A stretch of 64,000 nt of DNA, from contig NZ_JAFMYV010000010.1 in NCBI RefSeq assembly GCF_017353185.1, forward strand, positions 124,001-188,000, given 5' to 3'. The notes beneath the pieces were generated by a model. That model saw only the letters and a list, made by a program, of their open reading frames with translations. It was not told where the DNA came from and made no database searches. Positions within the stretch are counted from its first letter, which is position 1, and the number at the start of each line of letters is the position of its first letter. This document shows, piece after piece, positions 16,741 through 25,196 of this stretch. Both the position numbers and the translations under genes were made by a program. This DNA is from Fibrella rubiginis (GTDB taxonomy: Bacteria > Bacteroidota > Bacteroidia > Cytophagales > Spirosomataceae).

Positions 16741-18747
16741 CTAAACGTCTACTTTGGCATACTTCGCGTTCCGCTCGATAAAATCGCGGCGGGGCGGCAC
16801 CTCATCGCCCATCAGCATCGAGAACACGTGGTCGGCGTCGGCGGCCGATTCAATGGTCACCTGCTTCAGGCTGCGGCGGTTGGGATCCATGGTCGTTTCC
16901 CAGAGTTGCTCGGCGTTCATTTCACCCAGCCCTTTGTAGCGCTGGATGTGTACGTTCTCTTCGCGACCAGACCCGGCCAGTTCACGCACGGCAATTTCGC
17001 GTTGTGCTTCTGTCCAGCAGTACCGTTCTTCCTTGCCTTTTTTCACCAGGTAAAACGGTGGCTGGGCAATGTAGAGGTAGCCGTTTTCGATCAGCGCGCG
17101 CATGTTGCGGAAGAACAAGGTCAGCAGCAGTGTCCGGATGTGGCTACCGTCAACGTCGGCGTCGGTCATGATGATGATCTTGTGATACCGGAGTTTCTCC
17201 AGGTTCATTACCGTCTCGTCGCCCAACTTCTCCAGCCGAACGCCCAGGGCCGTCCAGATATTTTTGATCTCTTCGTTTTCGTAGATCTTATGCTCCAGGG
17301 CTTTTTCCACGTTCAGGATCTTACCGCGGAGGGGCAGGATGGCCTGGAAAGCCCGGTTACGGCCCTGCTTGGCCGACCCACCGGCCGAGTCACCTTCCAC
17401 CAGATACAACTCACACACGCGGGGGTCAGTGTCTGAGCAGTCGGCAAGTTTGCCCGGCAGGCCTGCGCCGCCCATGAAGTCCTTGCGGTCTGTCATGATG
17501 CGCGAGTAGGCAAGGTCGGCGGCAATACGGGCCTGGGCCGAAATGAGCACTTTGCGCACAATGGCCTGTGCTTTCTTGGGGTTTTCGTCCAGCCAGCGTT
17601 CCAGCATTTCGCCCACGATCTGGCTCACGGCGCTCACCACTTCCTGGTTGCCCAGTTTACCTTTAGTTTGCCCTTCAAACTGCGGCTCGGCTACTTTCAC
17701 CGATACCACGGCGGTGAGGCCCTTACGGAAGTCGCCGCCTTCAAATTTCACTTTGGTGGCGTTCTTCGGAATCAGGCCGGGGTTACGCTCCAGGTATTTG
17801 CCAAACACGCGGGTAATGGCCGACCGGAAGCCCTGCACGTGGGTACCGCCCTCATGGGTGTTGATGTTGTTGACGTATGACTGGACGTTTTCGCCCGCCT
17901 CCATATTATACACCATTGCCACCTGCGCAGGGGTGCTGCCTTTTTCGCTCTCCATGTAAATCGGCTCCATGCCGTCGAGGGCGGGGCGCGATTCGTCGAG
18001 GTATTTCACAAACTCGCTTAGGCCACCTTCCGAGTGAAAAGCTGTGGTGTTGATCGGGTTGCCCTGTTCGTCGAGTTCGCGCAGGTCGGTGAGCTGAATG
18101 CGGATGCCCTTGTTGAGGTACGCCAGTTCACGCAGCCGCCCGGCCACGGTGTCGTAGCGGTAGACGGTTTCGGCAAAAATCGTCTCGTCGGGCTTAAAAT
18201 GAACGGTAGTGCCCGTATCGTCGGCGGTACCGATCTGACGCACGTTGTATTGCGGCTGGCCAATGTGGTACTCCTGTTCGTAGGCTTTGCCGTCGCGGTG
18301 TACTTCCACGCGCAGCATGGTCGAGAGGGCGTTCACGCAGGATACACCCACGCCGTGAAGACCACCCGATACTTTATACGTGTCTTTATCAAACTTACCA
18401 CCGGCGTGAAGCACGGTCATCACCACTTCGAGCGAATCCCGGCCGGTTTGTTTGTTGAGACCCACCGGAATACCCCGGCCATTGTCTCTAACAGTAATGG
18501 AATTGTCGGGGTTAATGGTCACCGAAATGGTGTCGCAGTAACCCGCCATTGCTTCGTCGATAGAGTTATCGACAACTTCCCAGATCAGGTGGTGCAGGCC
18601 CTTCACGCCTACGTCACCGATATACATCGACGGGCGCTTCCGAACAGCCTCAAGACCTTCGAGCACCTGGATGTTATCGGACCCATAATTGGCCCGTGAG
18701 GGGTCAACTACTTCCTGAATATCTGCGTCAACAACTTCGTTAGTCAT
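16741..18747 (-). CDS. gyrB: DNA gyrase subunit B
   Basis: ATPase subunit of the type IIA topoisomerase that adds negative supercoils. The ATG at 18747 (MTNEVVDADIQ) is chosen; the open frame runs 22 codons further but that part resembles leader. 668 residues. GHKL ATPase motifs: EVVDNSIDEAMAGYC, DNGRGIPVG and GGLHGVGVSCVNALS. TOPRIM motifs: LYLVEGDSAGGSAKQGR and IIIMTDADVDGSHIRTLLL. The C-terminal signature is QRYKGLGEMNAEQLWETTMDP. It lacks the large TOPRIM insert of E. coli GyrB, as usual in this phylum. The long match to GyrB and the GLGEMNAEQLW motif favour GyrB over ParE. A TAATTTTG box lies at 18847-18840. Confidence 0.95.
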   Translation of the reverse strand: MTNEVVDADIQEVVDPSRANYGSDNIQVLEGLEAVRKRPSMYIGDVGVKGLHHLIWEVVDNSIDEAMAGYCDTISVTINPDNSITVRDNGRGIPVGLNKQTGRDSLEVVMTVLHAGGKFDKDTYKVSGGLHGVGVSCVNALSTMLRVEVHRDGKAYEQEYHIGQPQYNVRQIGTADDTGTTVHFKPDETIFAETVYRYDTVAGRLRELAYLNKGIRIQLTDLRELDEQGNPINTTAFHSEGGLSEFVKYLDESRPALDGMEPIYMESEKGSTPAQVAMVYNMEAGENVQSYVNNINTHEGGTHVQGFRSAITRVFGKYLERNPGLIPKNATKVKFEGGDFRKGLTAVVSVKVAEPQFEGQTKGKLGNQEVVSAVSQIVGEMLERWLDENPKKAQAIVRKVLISAQARIAADLAYSRIMTDRKDFMGGAGLPGKLADCSDTDPRVCELYLVEGDSAGGSAKQGRNRAFQAILPLRGKILNVEKALEHKIYENEEIKNIWTALGVRLEKLGDETVMNLEKLRYHKIIIMTDADVDGSHIRTLLLTLFFRNMRALIENGYLYIAQPPFYLVKKGKEERYCWTEAQREIAVRELAGSGREENVHIQRYKGLGEMNAEQLWETTMDPNRRSLKQVTIESAADADHVFSMLMGDEVPPRRDFIERNAKYAKVDV

Positions 18748-19017
18748 GCGGTATTTGTGTATGTGGTTTTTGACGAAAAAAGGTCCCGGGAAAGCCGAAA
18801 AACAGGCACACACTGTGCTTGTATCAGATTGTAAAAATACAAAATTAATTGGTCATTTCCGAGCGAAATAGCAAGCGATGTCTTACTATAATGAAGTTTT
18901 TGGTCGTAAGGGACTACGCGTTGAACAGCTTAAAAAACAGGCTGATTTGAAGGCTGTTTTGGGGTGAGTGGAGAAAGGTTTTTTGCAGTGTGGCGGGGTA
19001 GACCCTCGCTGAAAAAC
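18748..19017 (-). promoter_or_regulatory. gyrB upstream region with candidate promoter
   Basis: The minus strand carries TAATTTTG at 18847-18840, matching TAnnTTTG, about 93 bases before the gyrB ATG. The rest of this 270-base stretch shows no gene and no other clear structure. Confidence 0.45.
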
Positions 19018-19051
19018 AAAAAAACGAACCAGTTGCCTGGTTCGTTTTTTT
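19018..19051. terminator. Terminator downstream of the SusD gene
   Basis: Arms AAAAAAACGAACCA (19018-19031) and TGGTTCGTTTTTTT (19038-19051) pair over 14 bp with a 6-base loop and T runs on both strands. It lies 28 bases beyond the SusD stop codon. Confidence 0.9.
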
Positions 19052-19078
19052 TTCATACTACAGAACTGCTCTCCGCAA

Positions 19079-20785
19079 TCACCACCCCTGGTTTTGCGTC
19101 AACACTTTGTTGATGTCGAGTTCGCGCTGGGGGATGGGGAAGATGTTGTTGCGGTCGATAAACGTGCGTTGTTCCCGTTTGAACCGCAGGGCGTCGCCGT
19201 TGGTGTAGTCGGGAATGTCGTTGAGGTCGCGCTCGGAGCCAGCCGCACCAAACGACGGAATCGGCGCTGGCTTGGCGCGGGCCAGGGGTGCCCCATATAC
19301 GAAGGTGTTCAGCCCCAGCTTGCCCGTGTTCCAGCGGCGCATGTCGAAGAGGTGAATGCCTTCGTCGGCCAGCTCGACTACTTTTTCGCGCCGCACCAAC
19401 TGCCGCATTTTTGCCTGGCTAGCCACCAGTTCCGTTGCTACGTTGGGCATACCCGCCCGTTTCCGTACAGCGTTCATGGCCGTGGTCACGCTGGCGTCGA
19501 TCTGGTTCAACTCAATTTTGGCTTCGGCATAGGTGAGCAGTATTTCGGCGTAACGCATGTAGGCGAATCCTGTTTTCGAGGTAAACATATCCTGTGCATC
19601 GTCGAGGGTGTATTTCGCCCATAGCAGCCCCATACCGTTTTTGACGGGGCCAAACGCGTTGGTCAGGTCCACGTTGGTACCGGCGGCGTAGGTGTTGCTG
19701 TTGAAATTGAACACGGGCGTGGTGGCGTCGTAGATGTTGAAAACAGCCCGCCGCTTTACGTTGCTGGCTGTAGCCGTAATCGTGTCGCCGTCCATCGAAA
19801 CCGTGTATTTCAAGCGTGGATCGCGCTTTTCGCGCGGTTTGGCGGGGTCATACACCTTCGATTCGTCGATGCGCTTGCCGTCGATGGCCTCAAACTTGTC
19901 GACCAGCGCCTGCAGCGGAAACCGCCCCGACTGTCCGCTCAACGTGCGCGATCCCTGTCCCAGCGCAATGTATGACACGGGGTTGGCCTGGTCGGTGGGG
20001 AGCAGAAACTCAAACATGATTTCCTTGCCGGCGTTGGCTTGTTGGCCTGCCAGCGTGAACAGGGCCGCAAAGCTTGGATTCAGCCCATACACGTTGCTGT
20101 CAATCACTTTCTTGGCAGCGTCGGCGGCCACCTGATACCGCCCCAGCAACAGCGCCAGCTTGGCCTGAATACCAAACGCTACGCCCCGGTTTACGCGCCC
20201 CCGGTCTTTCGAAGCCCAGTCGATTTTGGCACCGGCATCGTCGAGGTCGGCGAGCAGATAATCGGCGATCTTGTTTTTGTCGGTTTTGCCCAGCGCATAA
20301 AACTGATCGGTCGTGAGCGGGTCGGTGTAGAACGGCACGTCGCCGAAAAGGCCGATGAGGTGGTAATAGGCCCACGCCCGCAGTATTTTGGCCTCGGCCT
20401 GAATGCGGTTGAATGTAGCGGGAGTTACCGCAGCCTTGCCTCGCTCTATGCCCGCGAGCACCACGTTGGCCCGCGCTACGGTCTGGTACATCTGCTGCCA
20501 GTAGGTGCCCACAGCGAGGTTGGTAGCATCATAGCTACCCGACGCGATGCCCGGCTGCCGTTCCAGCCCGATGTCAGTATAAAGATCAAAAAACACCTGC
20601 GCGGGCACGTTGCCCGTGACCCAGTAGCTGGCGTTGTAGACGCCCGTGAGGGCCAGATTCATTTCGGCCTCATTGTTGAAGTACGTCGCCAGTGAGGGCG
20701 TGTCCAGCGGCTGCCGGTCCAGGTATTGGTTGCAGCCACCCAGCGATAGGGCGGTGATGGCAGCGATGAGAAATGTCTTTTTCAT
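19079..20785 (-). CDS. SusD/RagB-family nutrient-binding outer-membrane lipoprotein
   Basis: Surface lipoprotein that caps its SusC partner and captures glycans or peptides. The ATG at 20785 (MKKTFLIAAITALSLGGC) gives a signal peptide with lipobox SLGGC; the frame begins nine codons earlier inside an inverted repeat. 568 residues. SusD hallmarks: CNQYLDRQPLDTPS near the mature start, AEAKILRAWAYYHLIGLFGDVPF (TPR-like helix), FAYMRYAEILLTYAEAKIELN, and the C-terminal RREKVVELADEGIHLFDMRRW followed by IPQRELDINK. It lies 56 bases after the SusC stop and is cotranscribed with it. Substrate cannot be told from sequence; the GH43 gene nearby suggests arabinose- or xylose-containing glycans. Confidence 0.92.
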   Translation of the reverse strand: MKKTFLIAAITALSLGGCNQYLDRQPLDTPSLATYFNNEAEMNLALTGVYNASYWVTGNVPAQVFFDLYTDIGLERQPGIASGSYDATNLAVGTYWQQMYQTVARANVVLAGIERGKAAVTPATFNRIQAEAKILRAWAYYHLIGLFGDVPFYTDPLTTDQFYALGKTDKNKIADYLLADLDDAGAKIDWASKDRGRVNRGVAFGIQAKLALLLGRYQVAADAAKKVIDSNVYGLNPSFAALFTLAGQQANAGKEIMFEFLLPTDQANPVSYIALGQGSRTLSGQSGRFPLQALVDKFEAIDGKRIDESKVYDPAKPREKRDPRLKYTVSMDGDTITATASNVKRRAVFNIYDATTPVFNFNSNTYAAGTNVDLTNAFGPVKNGMGLLWAKYTLDDAQDMFTSKTGFAYMRYAEILLTYAEAKIELNQIDASVTTAMNAVRKRAGMPNVATELVASQAKMRQLVRREKVVELADEGIHLFDMRRWNTGKLGLNTFVYGAPLARAKPAPIPSFGAAGSERDLNDIPDYTNGDALRFKREQRTFIDRNNIFPIPQRELDINKVLTQNQGW

Positions 20786-20795
20786 GTATGATTGA

Positions 20796-20839
20796 GTGAA
20801 TGAGTGGCTCACCGGAACGCCGGACCGTCACTCATTCAC
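20796..20839. repeat. Inverted repeat between susC-like and susD-like genes
   Basis: Arms GTGAATGAGTG (20796-20806) and CACTCATTCAC (20829-20839) pair over 11 bp. There is no T run, so it is more likely an mRNA processing or stabilising hairpin inside the operon. The words resemble those of the inverted repeat at 61166. Confidence 0.65.
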
Positions 20840-20841
20840 AA

Positions 20842-23800
20842 TTAAAACCTTAAGTTGAGTCCAACGGTAGTGGTGCGCATGACGGGGTAGAAATCGCCGT
20901 TCTGGTCTTCCTTTTCGGGATCGAAACCCTGGAGGAAGTTGGTAAACGTAGCCAGGTTCTGACCGCTGACGTAGATACGCGCCGACCGGATGTTCAGTTT
21001 CTGCGAGACCGAAGCGGGGATGGTGTAGCCCAATTGCACGTTTTTCAGGCGCAGGTAGGCGGCGTTGCGTACCCAGTAATCCGAGTCTTTCCAGTTAAAT
21101 GTGCCCTGGTCGGTGGTCAGACGTGGGTAGCTGGCACCGGGGTTGGTGGGGGTCCAGGCGTCGCGGTGAATGGCGAAGGCCGACGAGATAAAATCGGCGG
21201 AATAGAACGCCCAGGCACCATTGCCGCTGACGTAGGAATCGCGCTGCCCCACGCCCTGCAAAAACACGTTGAGGTCGAACCCTTTCCAGGCCAGGTTGGT
21301 GGTCAGGCTGTACGAGTAGCGGGGGAAGGGGTTACCAATAATCGTGCGGTCGAAGCCGTTAATGACGCCGTCGGGTTTGCCGTTGGGGCCGCTGATGTCC
21401 TTGTACCGAACGTCGCCGGGAGCGGTGGTGGAGGCAATAAAGGGCGTTTTAGCATCGCCATCCAGCGCATTGTCGGCCGCCACCTGGTCGGCGCTTTGGT
21501 AGAGTCCGTCAGACAAATAGCCGTAGTAGGACCGGATTGGCTGGCCCGGTGTGGAAATATTCCGGCCCAGAATTACGTCCTGCCCACCCAGATCGACTAC
21601 CTTGTTTTTCACGTCCGACAGCAGGCCGGTTACGCTGTAGCGCAGACCACCGGCAGTCTGGTTGCGGTAGCTCAGGCTCAGTTCCCAGCCGTTGTTCTGC
21701 ATCGACCCGGCGTTGACAAAGGCGGGAGAGAAACCCGTAAAGTTCGGGATGGGCCGTAGCAGCAGCAGGTTACTGATCGTGCGCTGGTAGACGTCGGCAG
21801 TAATATTGAAGTTCTTGAACAGGGTCAGGTCAACACCCACGTTGGCCTGCGTGGAGGTCTCCCAGGTGATCTGGTTGTTCACCGCCGCCGTTTGGGCCAC
21901 GCCAAAATTGAGCACGTTGTTGAAGTAGTAGTTCTGACCCAGATCAAACGTGGCCGAGAAGGGGTAATAGGCGGGCGTGAGGTCGGGGTTTACCAGATTC
22001 TGGTTGCCCAACTGCCCGTAGGAAGCCCGTACCTTGGCAAATGTGACGCTGCTGGCCAGCCCGTTCAGGAACTTCTCGCGGCTGATGACCCACCCCGCCG
22101 ACACGCTGGGGAAGAAACCCCACTGCCGGTTCTGAAGCTGCGAAAACCGCGACGAGCCATCATAGCGGCCGTTTACTTCCAGCAAATACTTGTTGTCGAA
22201 GGTGTAGTTGAACCGCCCGAAAAACGCCGCCAGCGCATACTCGTTCACGCTGCTGCTGTTGCTCTGGTTGAGCGTACCCACCACCTGATAGGGCTGGTCG
22301 GAGGGCAGGTTCGTACGCGAGGCATTGAGCGTTTCGGTATAAAAATCTTCGGCCTGGAAACCCAATTGCAGTTTTAACTCGTTTAACCCCAGCGTTTTAT
22401 AGAAATTGGTCTGGAGCAGATAGTTGTTCAGCTGCGACCGGTTGATAGCGTCCGAAATCTGGTTTACCCCCGGGTAGTTCGCCGCAAAGTCGAGGCCATT
22501 GGTAGTCAGGTTGGGCCGGAACACCTGGTAGTTTTGCAGAAACCGCTTCTGGATCTGCTCCCGGCTGTTGCTCGAAAATTGCGCCTCCACGTCCATAAAC
22601 GTAAATGGACGGTAGGTCAGGTTGCCCCGGAAAATGGTGTTGGGGCGATTGATACGGTTAAATCCGCTTGCCTCTACTGTGCCGATGGGGTTACGGAAAT
22701 TGCTTTGTGCCGCATCGCCGTATTGCCCCGGCCCAAACTTGCCTGGTCCGATGGCCGGGTAGCCAATGGCCTGCCGGATAATGAACTCGGCGGTGCTGCC
22801 GCCGGGCTGGGTTTCGGTGGCGTTGGTGTAGATCAGATCACCCTGGAAAGTCAGGTTTTTGGTGAGCTTCACGTCGGTGTTGAACCGCAAATCGAACCGG
22901 CGGAAGCTGGTGTTGGGCGTAAGCCCCTGCTGGTTGAGAAACGTGCCCGCCGCAAAGAACTTAATCCGTTCGGAGCCGCCGCTGAGGTTAACGTTATGGT
23001 TTTGCATCAGGCCCGTATTGCTCAGCACACTACCCAGCCAGTTGGTGTCGAAATACCGGAAATTGTCGGCGGGGTTGGCGCGGTAGGCATCCACCAGCGT
23101 AGTGGCATAGGGTTGCGTGGCTCCCGAATTGGCCGCCGCCTGATTGAACAGCGTCAGGTGCTCCAGTGCCGTAATGCGCTCAGGCAAACGGGTAGCCTGC
23201 TGGCTCGATACAAAACCGTTGTAGTCGATCTGAATGCCGTCGGTAGCCCCGCGGCGGGTGCGCACGACAATGACGCCGTTGGCTGCGCGGGCACCGTAAA
23301 TAGCCGCCGACCCGGCATCTTTCAGCACCGTAATGCTTTCGATATTGTTGGGGTCGATGTTGTTGAGCGTTTCGAGCGAGTTGATGGGTTGCTGCACACC
23401 GTCAATCACGAGCAGTGGTGTGGTGCCCGCAAACAGCGACCCCACCCCCCGGATGTTGATGTTAGCCCCATCGGCACCCGGCCGGCCCGACTGTTGGATC
23501 ACCGTCACGCCCGGTGCCAGGCCCTGCAATAGGTTCGAGGCGGTGGCTACCTGCCGCACCACCAGGTCTTCGCGGCGCAGTTGTGTAACAGCGGCGGTGA
23601 GCGTAGCGCGCCTTTGGGTGCCATAACCCACTACAACCACTTCTTCCAGGTTCCGGCTCGACGGTTCGAGAGCCACATTGACGGTCTCGCGGGTGCCCAC
23701 GGCCACTTCGGTGGAGTTATACCCAATGAAGCTAAAGACCAGTACGTTAGTGTTGTCGGCGTTGAGCGAATACGTGCCGTTAGTGCTGGTGACAGCACCG

Positions 23801-23952
23801 CGCTGTGTGCCTTTCACCGTCACCGACACCCCCGGCAGTTCCTGTCCATTGCTCTGGTCGGTTACTTTGCCGGTGAGCGTTCGTTGTTGGGCTAAAGCAG
23901 CTGAAAAGCAGCAAAATAGGCCCAACAACGTTAGGAGTACGTGTTTCTTCAT
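20842..23952 (-). CDS. SusC/RagA-family TonB-linked outer-membrane protein
   Basis: TonB-dependent outer-membrane importer, 1036 residues. It has a signal peptide (to about residue 21, SAALAQ), a carboxypeptidase-regulatory-like N-terminal domain (TGKVTDQSNGQELPGVSVTVKG, about 25-100), and a plug domain with the SusC signature GSAAIYGARAANGVIVVRTRRG (about 213-233). A 22-strand-type barrel follows, ending with an aromatic residue (TVGLNLRF). The last 100 residues carry the SusC family end (SARIYVSGQNLATFTNFLQGFDPE). It is the first gene of a SusC-SusD pair. A near-consensus TAATTTTC box lies 26 bases upstream of the ATG (23985-23978). Confidence 0.93.
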   Translation of the reverse strand: MKKHVLLTLLGLFCCFSAALAQQRTLTGKVTDQSNGQELPGVSVTVKGTQRGAVTSTNGTYSLNADNTNVLVFSFIGYNSTEVAVGTRETVNVALEPSSRNLEEVVVVGYGTQRRATLTAAVTQLRREDLVVRQVATASNLLQGLAPGVTVIQQSGRPGADGANINIRGVGSLFAGTTPLLVIDGVQQPINSLETLNNIDPNNIESITVLKDAGSAAIYGARAANGVIVVRTRRGATDGIQIDYNGFVSSQQATRLPERITALEHLTLFNQAAANSGATQPYATTLVDAYRANPADNFRYFDTNWLGSVLSNTGLMQNHNVNLSGGSERIKFFAAGTFLNQQGLTPNTSFRRFDLRFNTDVKLTKNLTFQGDLIYTNATETQPGGSTAEFIIRQAIGYPAIGPGKFGPGQYGDAAQSNFRNPIGTVEASGFNRINRPNTIFRGNLTYRPFTFMDVEAQFSSNSREQIQKRFLQNYQVFRPNLTTNGLDFAANYPGVNQISDAINRSQLNNYLLQTNFYKTLGLNELKLQLGFQAEDFYTETLNASRTNLPSDQPYQVVGTLNQSNSSSVNEYALAAFFGRFNYTFDNKYLLEVNGRYDGSSRFSQLQNRQWGFFPSVSAGWVISREKFLNGLASSVTFAKVRASYGQLGNQNLVNPDLTPAYYPFSATFDLGQNYYFNNVLNFGVAQTAAVNNQITWETSTQANVGVDLTLFKNFNITADVYQRTISNLLLLRPIPNFTGFSPAFVNAGSMQNNGWELSLSYRNQTAGGLRYSVTGLLSDVKNKVVDLGGQDVILGRNISTPGQPIRSYYGYLSDGLYQSADQVAADNALDGDAKTPFIASTTAPGDVRYKDISGPNGKPDGVINGFDRTIIGNPFPRYSYSLTTNLAWKGFDLNVFLQGVGQRDSYVSGNGAWAFYSADFISSAFAIHRDAWTPTNPGASYPRLTTDQGTFNWKDSDYWVRNAAYLRLKNVQLGYTIPASVSQKLNIRSARIYVSGQNLATFTNFLQGFDPEKEDQNGDFYPVMRTTTVGLNLRF

Positions 23953-24141
23953 AAAAGTTGATCCTTGTGTTAAGCGCGAAAATTAGCCCTTTTACCCTGA
24001 AAAGCCTACCGAAAACGTACTGCCGGTCGGAGTAATAGGTTGGATGAACGTGAGCTGTTTTCCCCCTGGCTCATATTTAGCAGACTGCGTTAGGCTGGTG
24101 CGGTTAGTAGCCTACACGTTTTGGCCTTTCGCCTAACTCTG

Positions 24142-25140
24142 ATGCCTCATACGCCTGCCACCTTTACCAATCCGTTGTTGCCCTACGGTCCCGATCCCTG
24201 GGTTGTCTGCCACAATGGGTACTATTATTACACCCATTCTACCCGCACCAACCTGACCATCTGGAAGGTCCGTCAACTGGGTGAGCTACGGCCCGATAAA
24301 GGCAAGGTCGTCTGGACAGCCCCCGCTTCCGGCCCGCTGTCGGCCAACGTCTGGGCACCCGAATTGCATTACCTGGACAATGGCAAGGGGGGGCACTGCT
24401 GGTATGCCTACCTGTGCGCCGCCGACAAAAAGACGCCCGACAAGGAACGCATGTTTGTGCTCGAAAATAAGGCCGACGATCCCACCCAGGGCGCCTGGAC
24501 GCTGAAAGGTGAGCTGAAGACCCCCGATGATAAATGGGCTATCGACGCTACCGTGACAGTAGTGGAGGGGCAGTTGTACATGGCCTGGTCGGGCTGGCCG
24601 GGTGATGAAAACGGGCAACAAAATATCTATATGTGCCTGATGACCAACCCCTGGACCTGCAAGGGCGAACGGCTATTGCTGTCGGAGCCAACCTATCCCT
24701 GGGAATTGCACAATGAAGATGCTGACCCGCAAAGCCCTAGAAACCAGTTGGTTGTCAATGAGGGGCCTGCTTTTTTGCGGCACGGCGATCAGCTATTTCT
24801 GGCCTACTCGGCCAGCGGCTGCTGGACGGATGAGTATGCTATAGGCTTGCTAATGGCCCCGCTGAGCAGCAACCTGATGGACATCCGTTCATGGACGAAA
24901 CGCACTGAACCCGTCTTCAAAACGTCGGTTCATAATGGCGTGTATGGCCCTGGTCATGGCTGTTTTTTTTGTACCGAGAGCGGGCAGACGTGGCTGCTGT
25001 ACCACGCCAACCCCGGTCCAGGAAAAGGCTGCGAAAACGAACGGTCGCCCCGCCTGCAGCGCATTCACTGGCACCACGATGGCCTGCCCGATTTTGGTAT
25101 ACCAACGGCAGAAGGCAGGGTAGTAGAAATTGACGTGTAA
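24142..25140 (+). CDS. Glycoside hydrolase family 43-like enzyme
   Basis: Five-bladed propeller hydrolase, typically an arabinofuranosidase or xylosidase. The ATG at 24142 gives 332 residues; a TTG at 24121 would add 7. Candidate catalytic residues fit the GH43 pattern: the base Asp in YGPDPWVV, the pKa-modulating Asp in WAIDATVTV, and the acid Glu in VNEGPAFL. HNGVYGPGHGCFF and LLYHANPGPGKG resemble late-blade motifs. No signal peptide is visible, unlike most Sus-linked GH43 enzymes, so it may be cytoplasmic. It is divergent from the SusC gene and converges on the hybrid two-component regulator 56 bases away. The activity is inferred from family membership. Confidence 0.82.
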   Translation: MPHTPATFTNPLLPYGPDPWVVCHNGYYYYTHSTRTNLTIWKVRQLGELRPDKGKVVWTAPASGPLSANVWAPELHYLDNGKGGHCWYAYLCAADKKTPDKERMFVLENKADDPTQGAWTLKGELKTPDDKWAIDATVTVVEGQLYMAWSGWPGDENGQQNIYMCLMTNPWTCKGERLLLSEPTYPWELHNEDADPQSPRNQLVVNEGPAFLRHGDQLFLAYSASGCWTDEYAIGLLMAPLSSNLMDIRSWTKRTEPVFKTSVHNGVYGPGHGCFFCTESGQTWLLYHANPGPGKGCENERSPRLQRIHWHHDGLPDFGIPTAEGRVVEIDV

Positions 25141-25196
25141 AGCAAACCGGATGGCTCAGGAAAAATGCTACTGGCCCCTGGCAGGGTCAGGACTCG

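Noticed and set aside
18748..19017. Possible tRNA or small RNA gene in the gap upstream of gyrB
   Set aside because: No cloverleaf or T-loop consensus was found; only promoter-like and terminator elements are visible.
22534..23532. 332-residue open frame opposite the SusC gene
   Set aside because: Shadow of the SusC plug and barrel coding; no start signal or motif.
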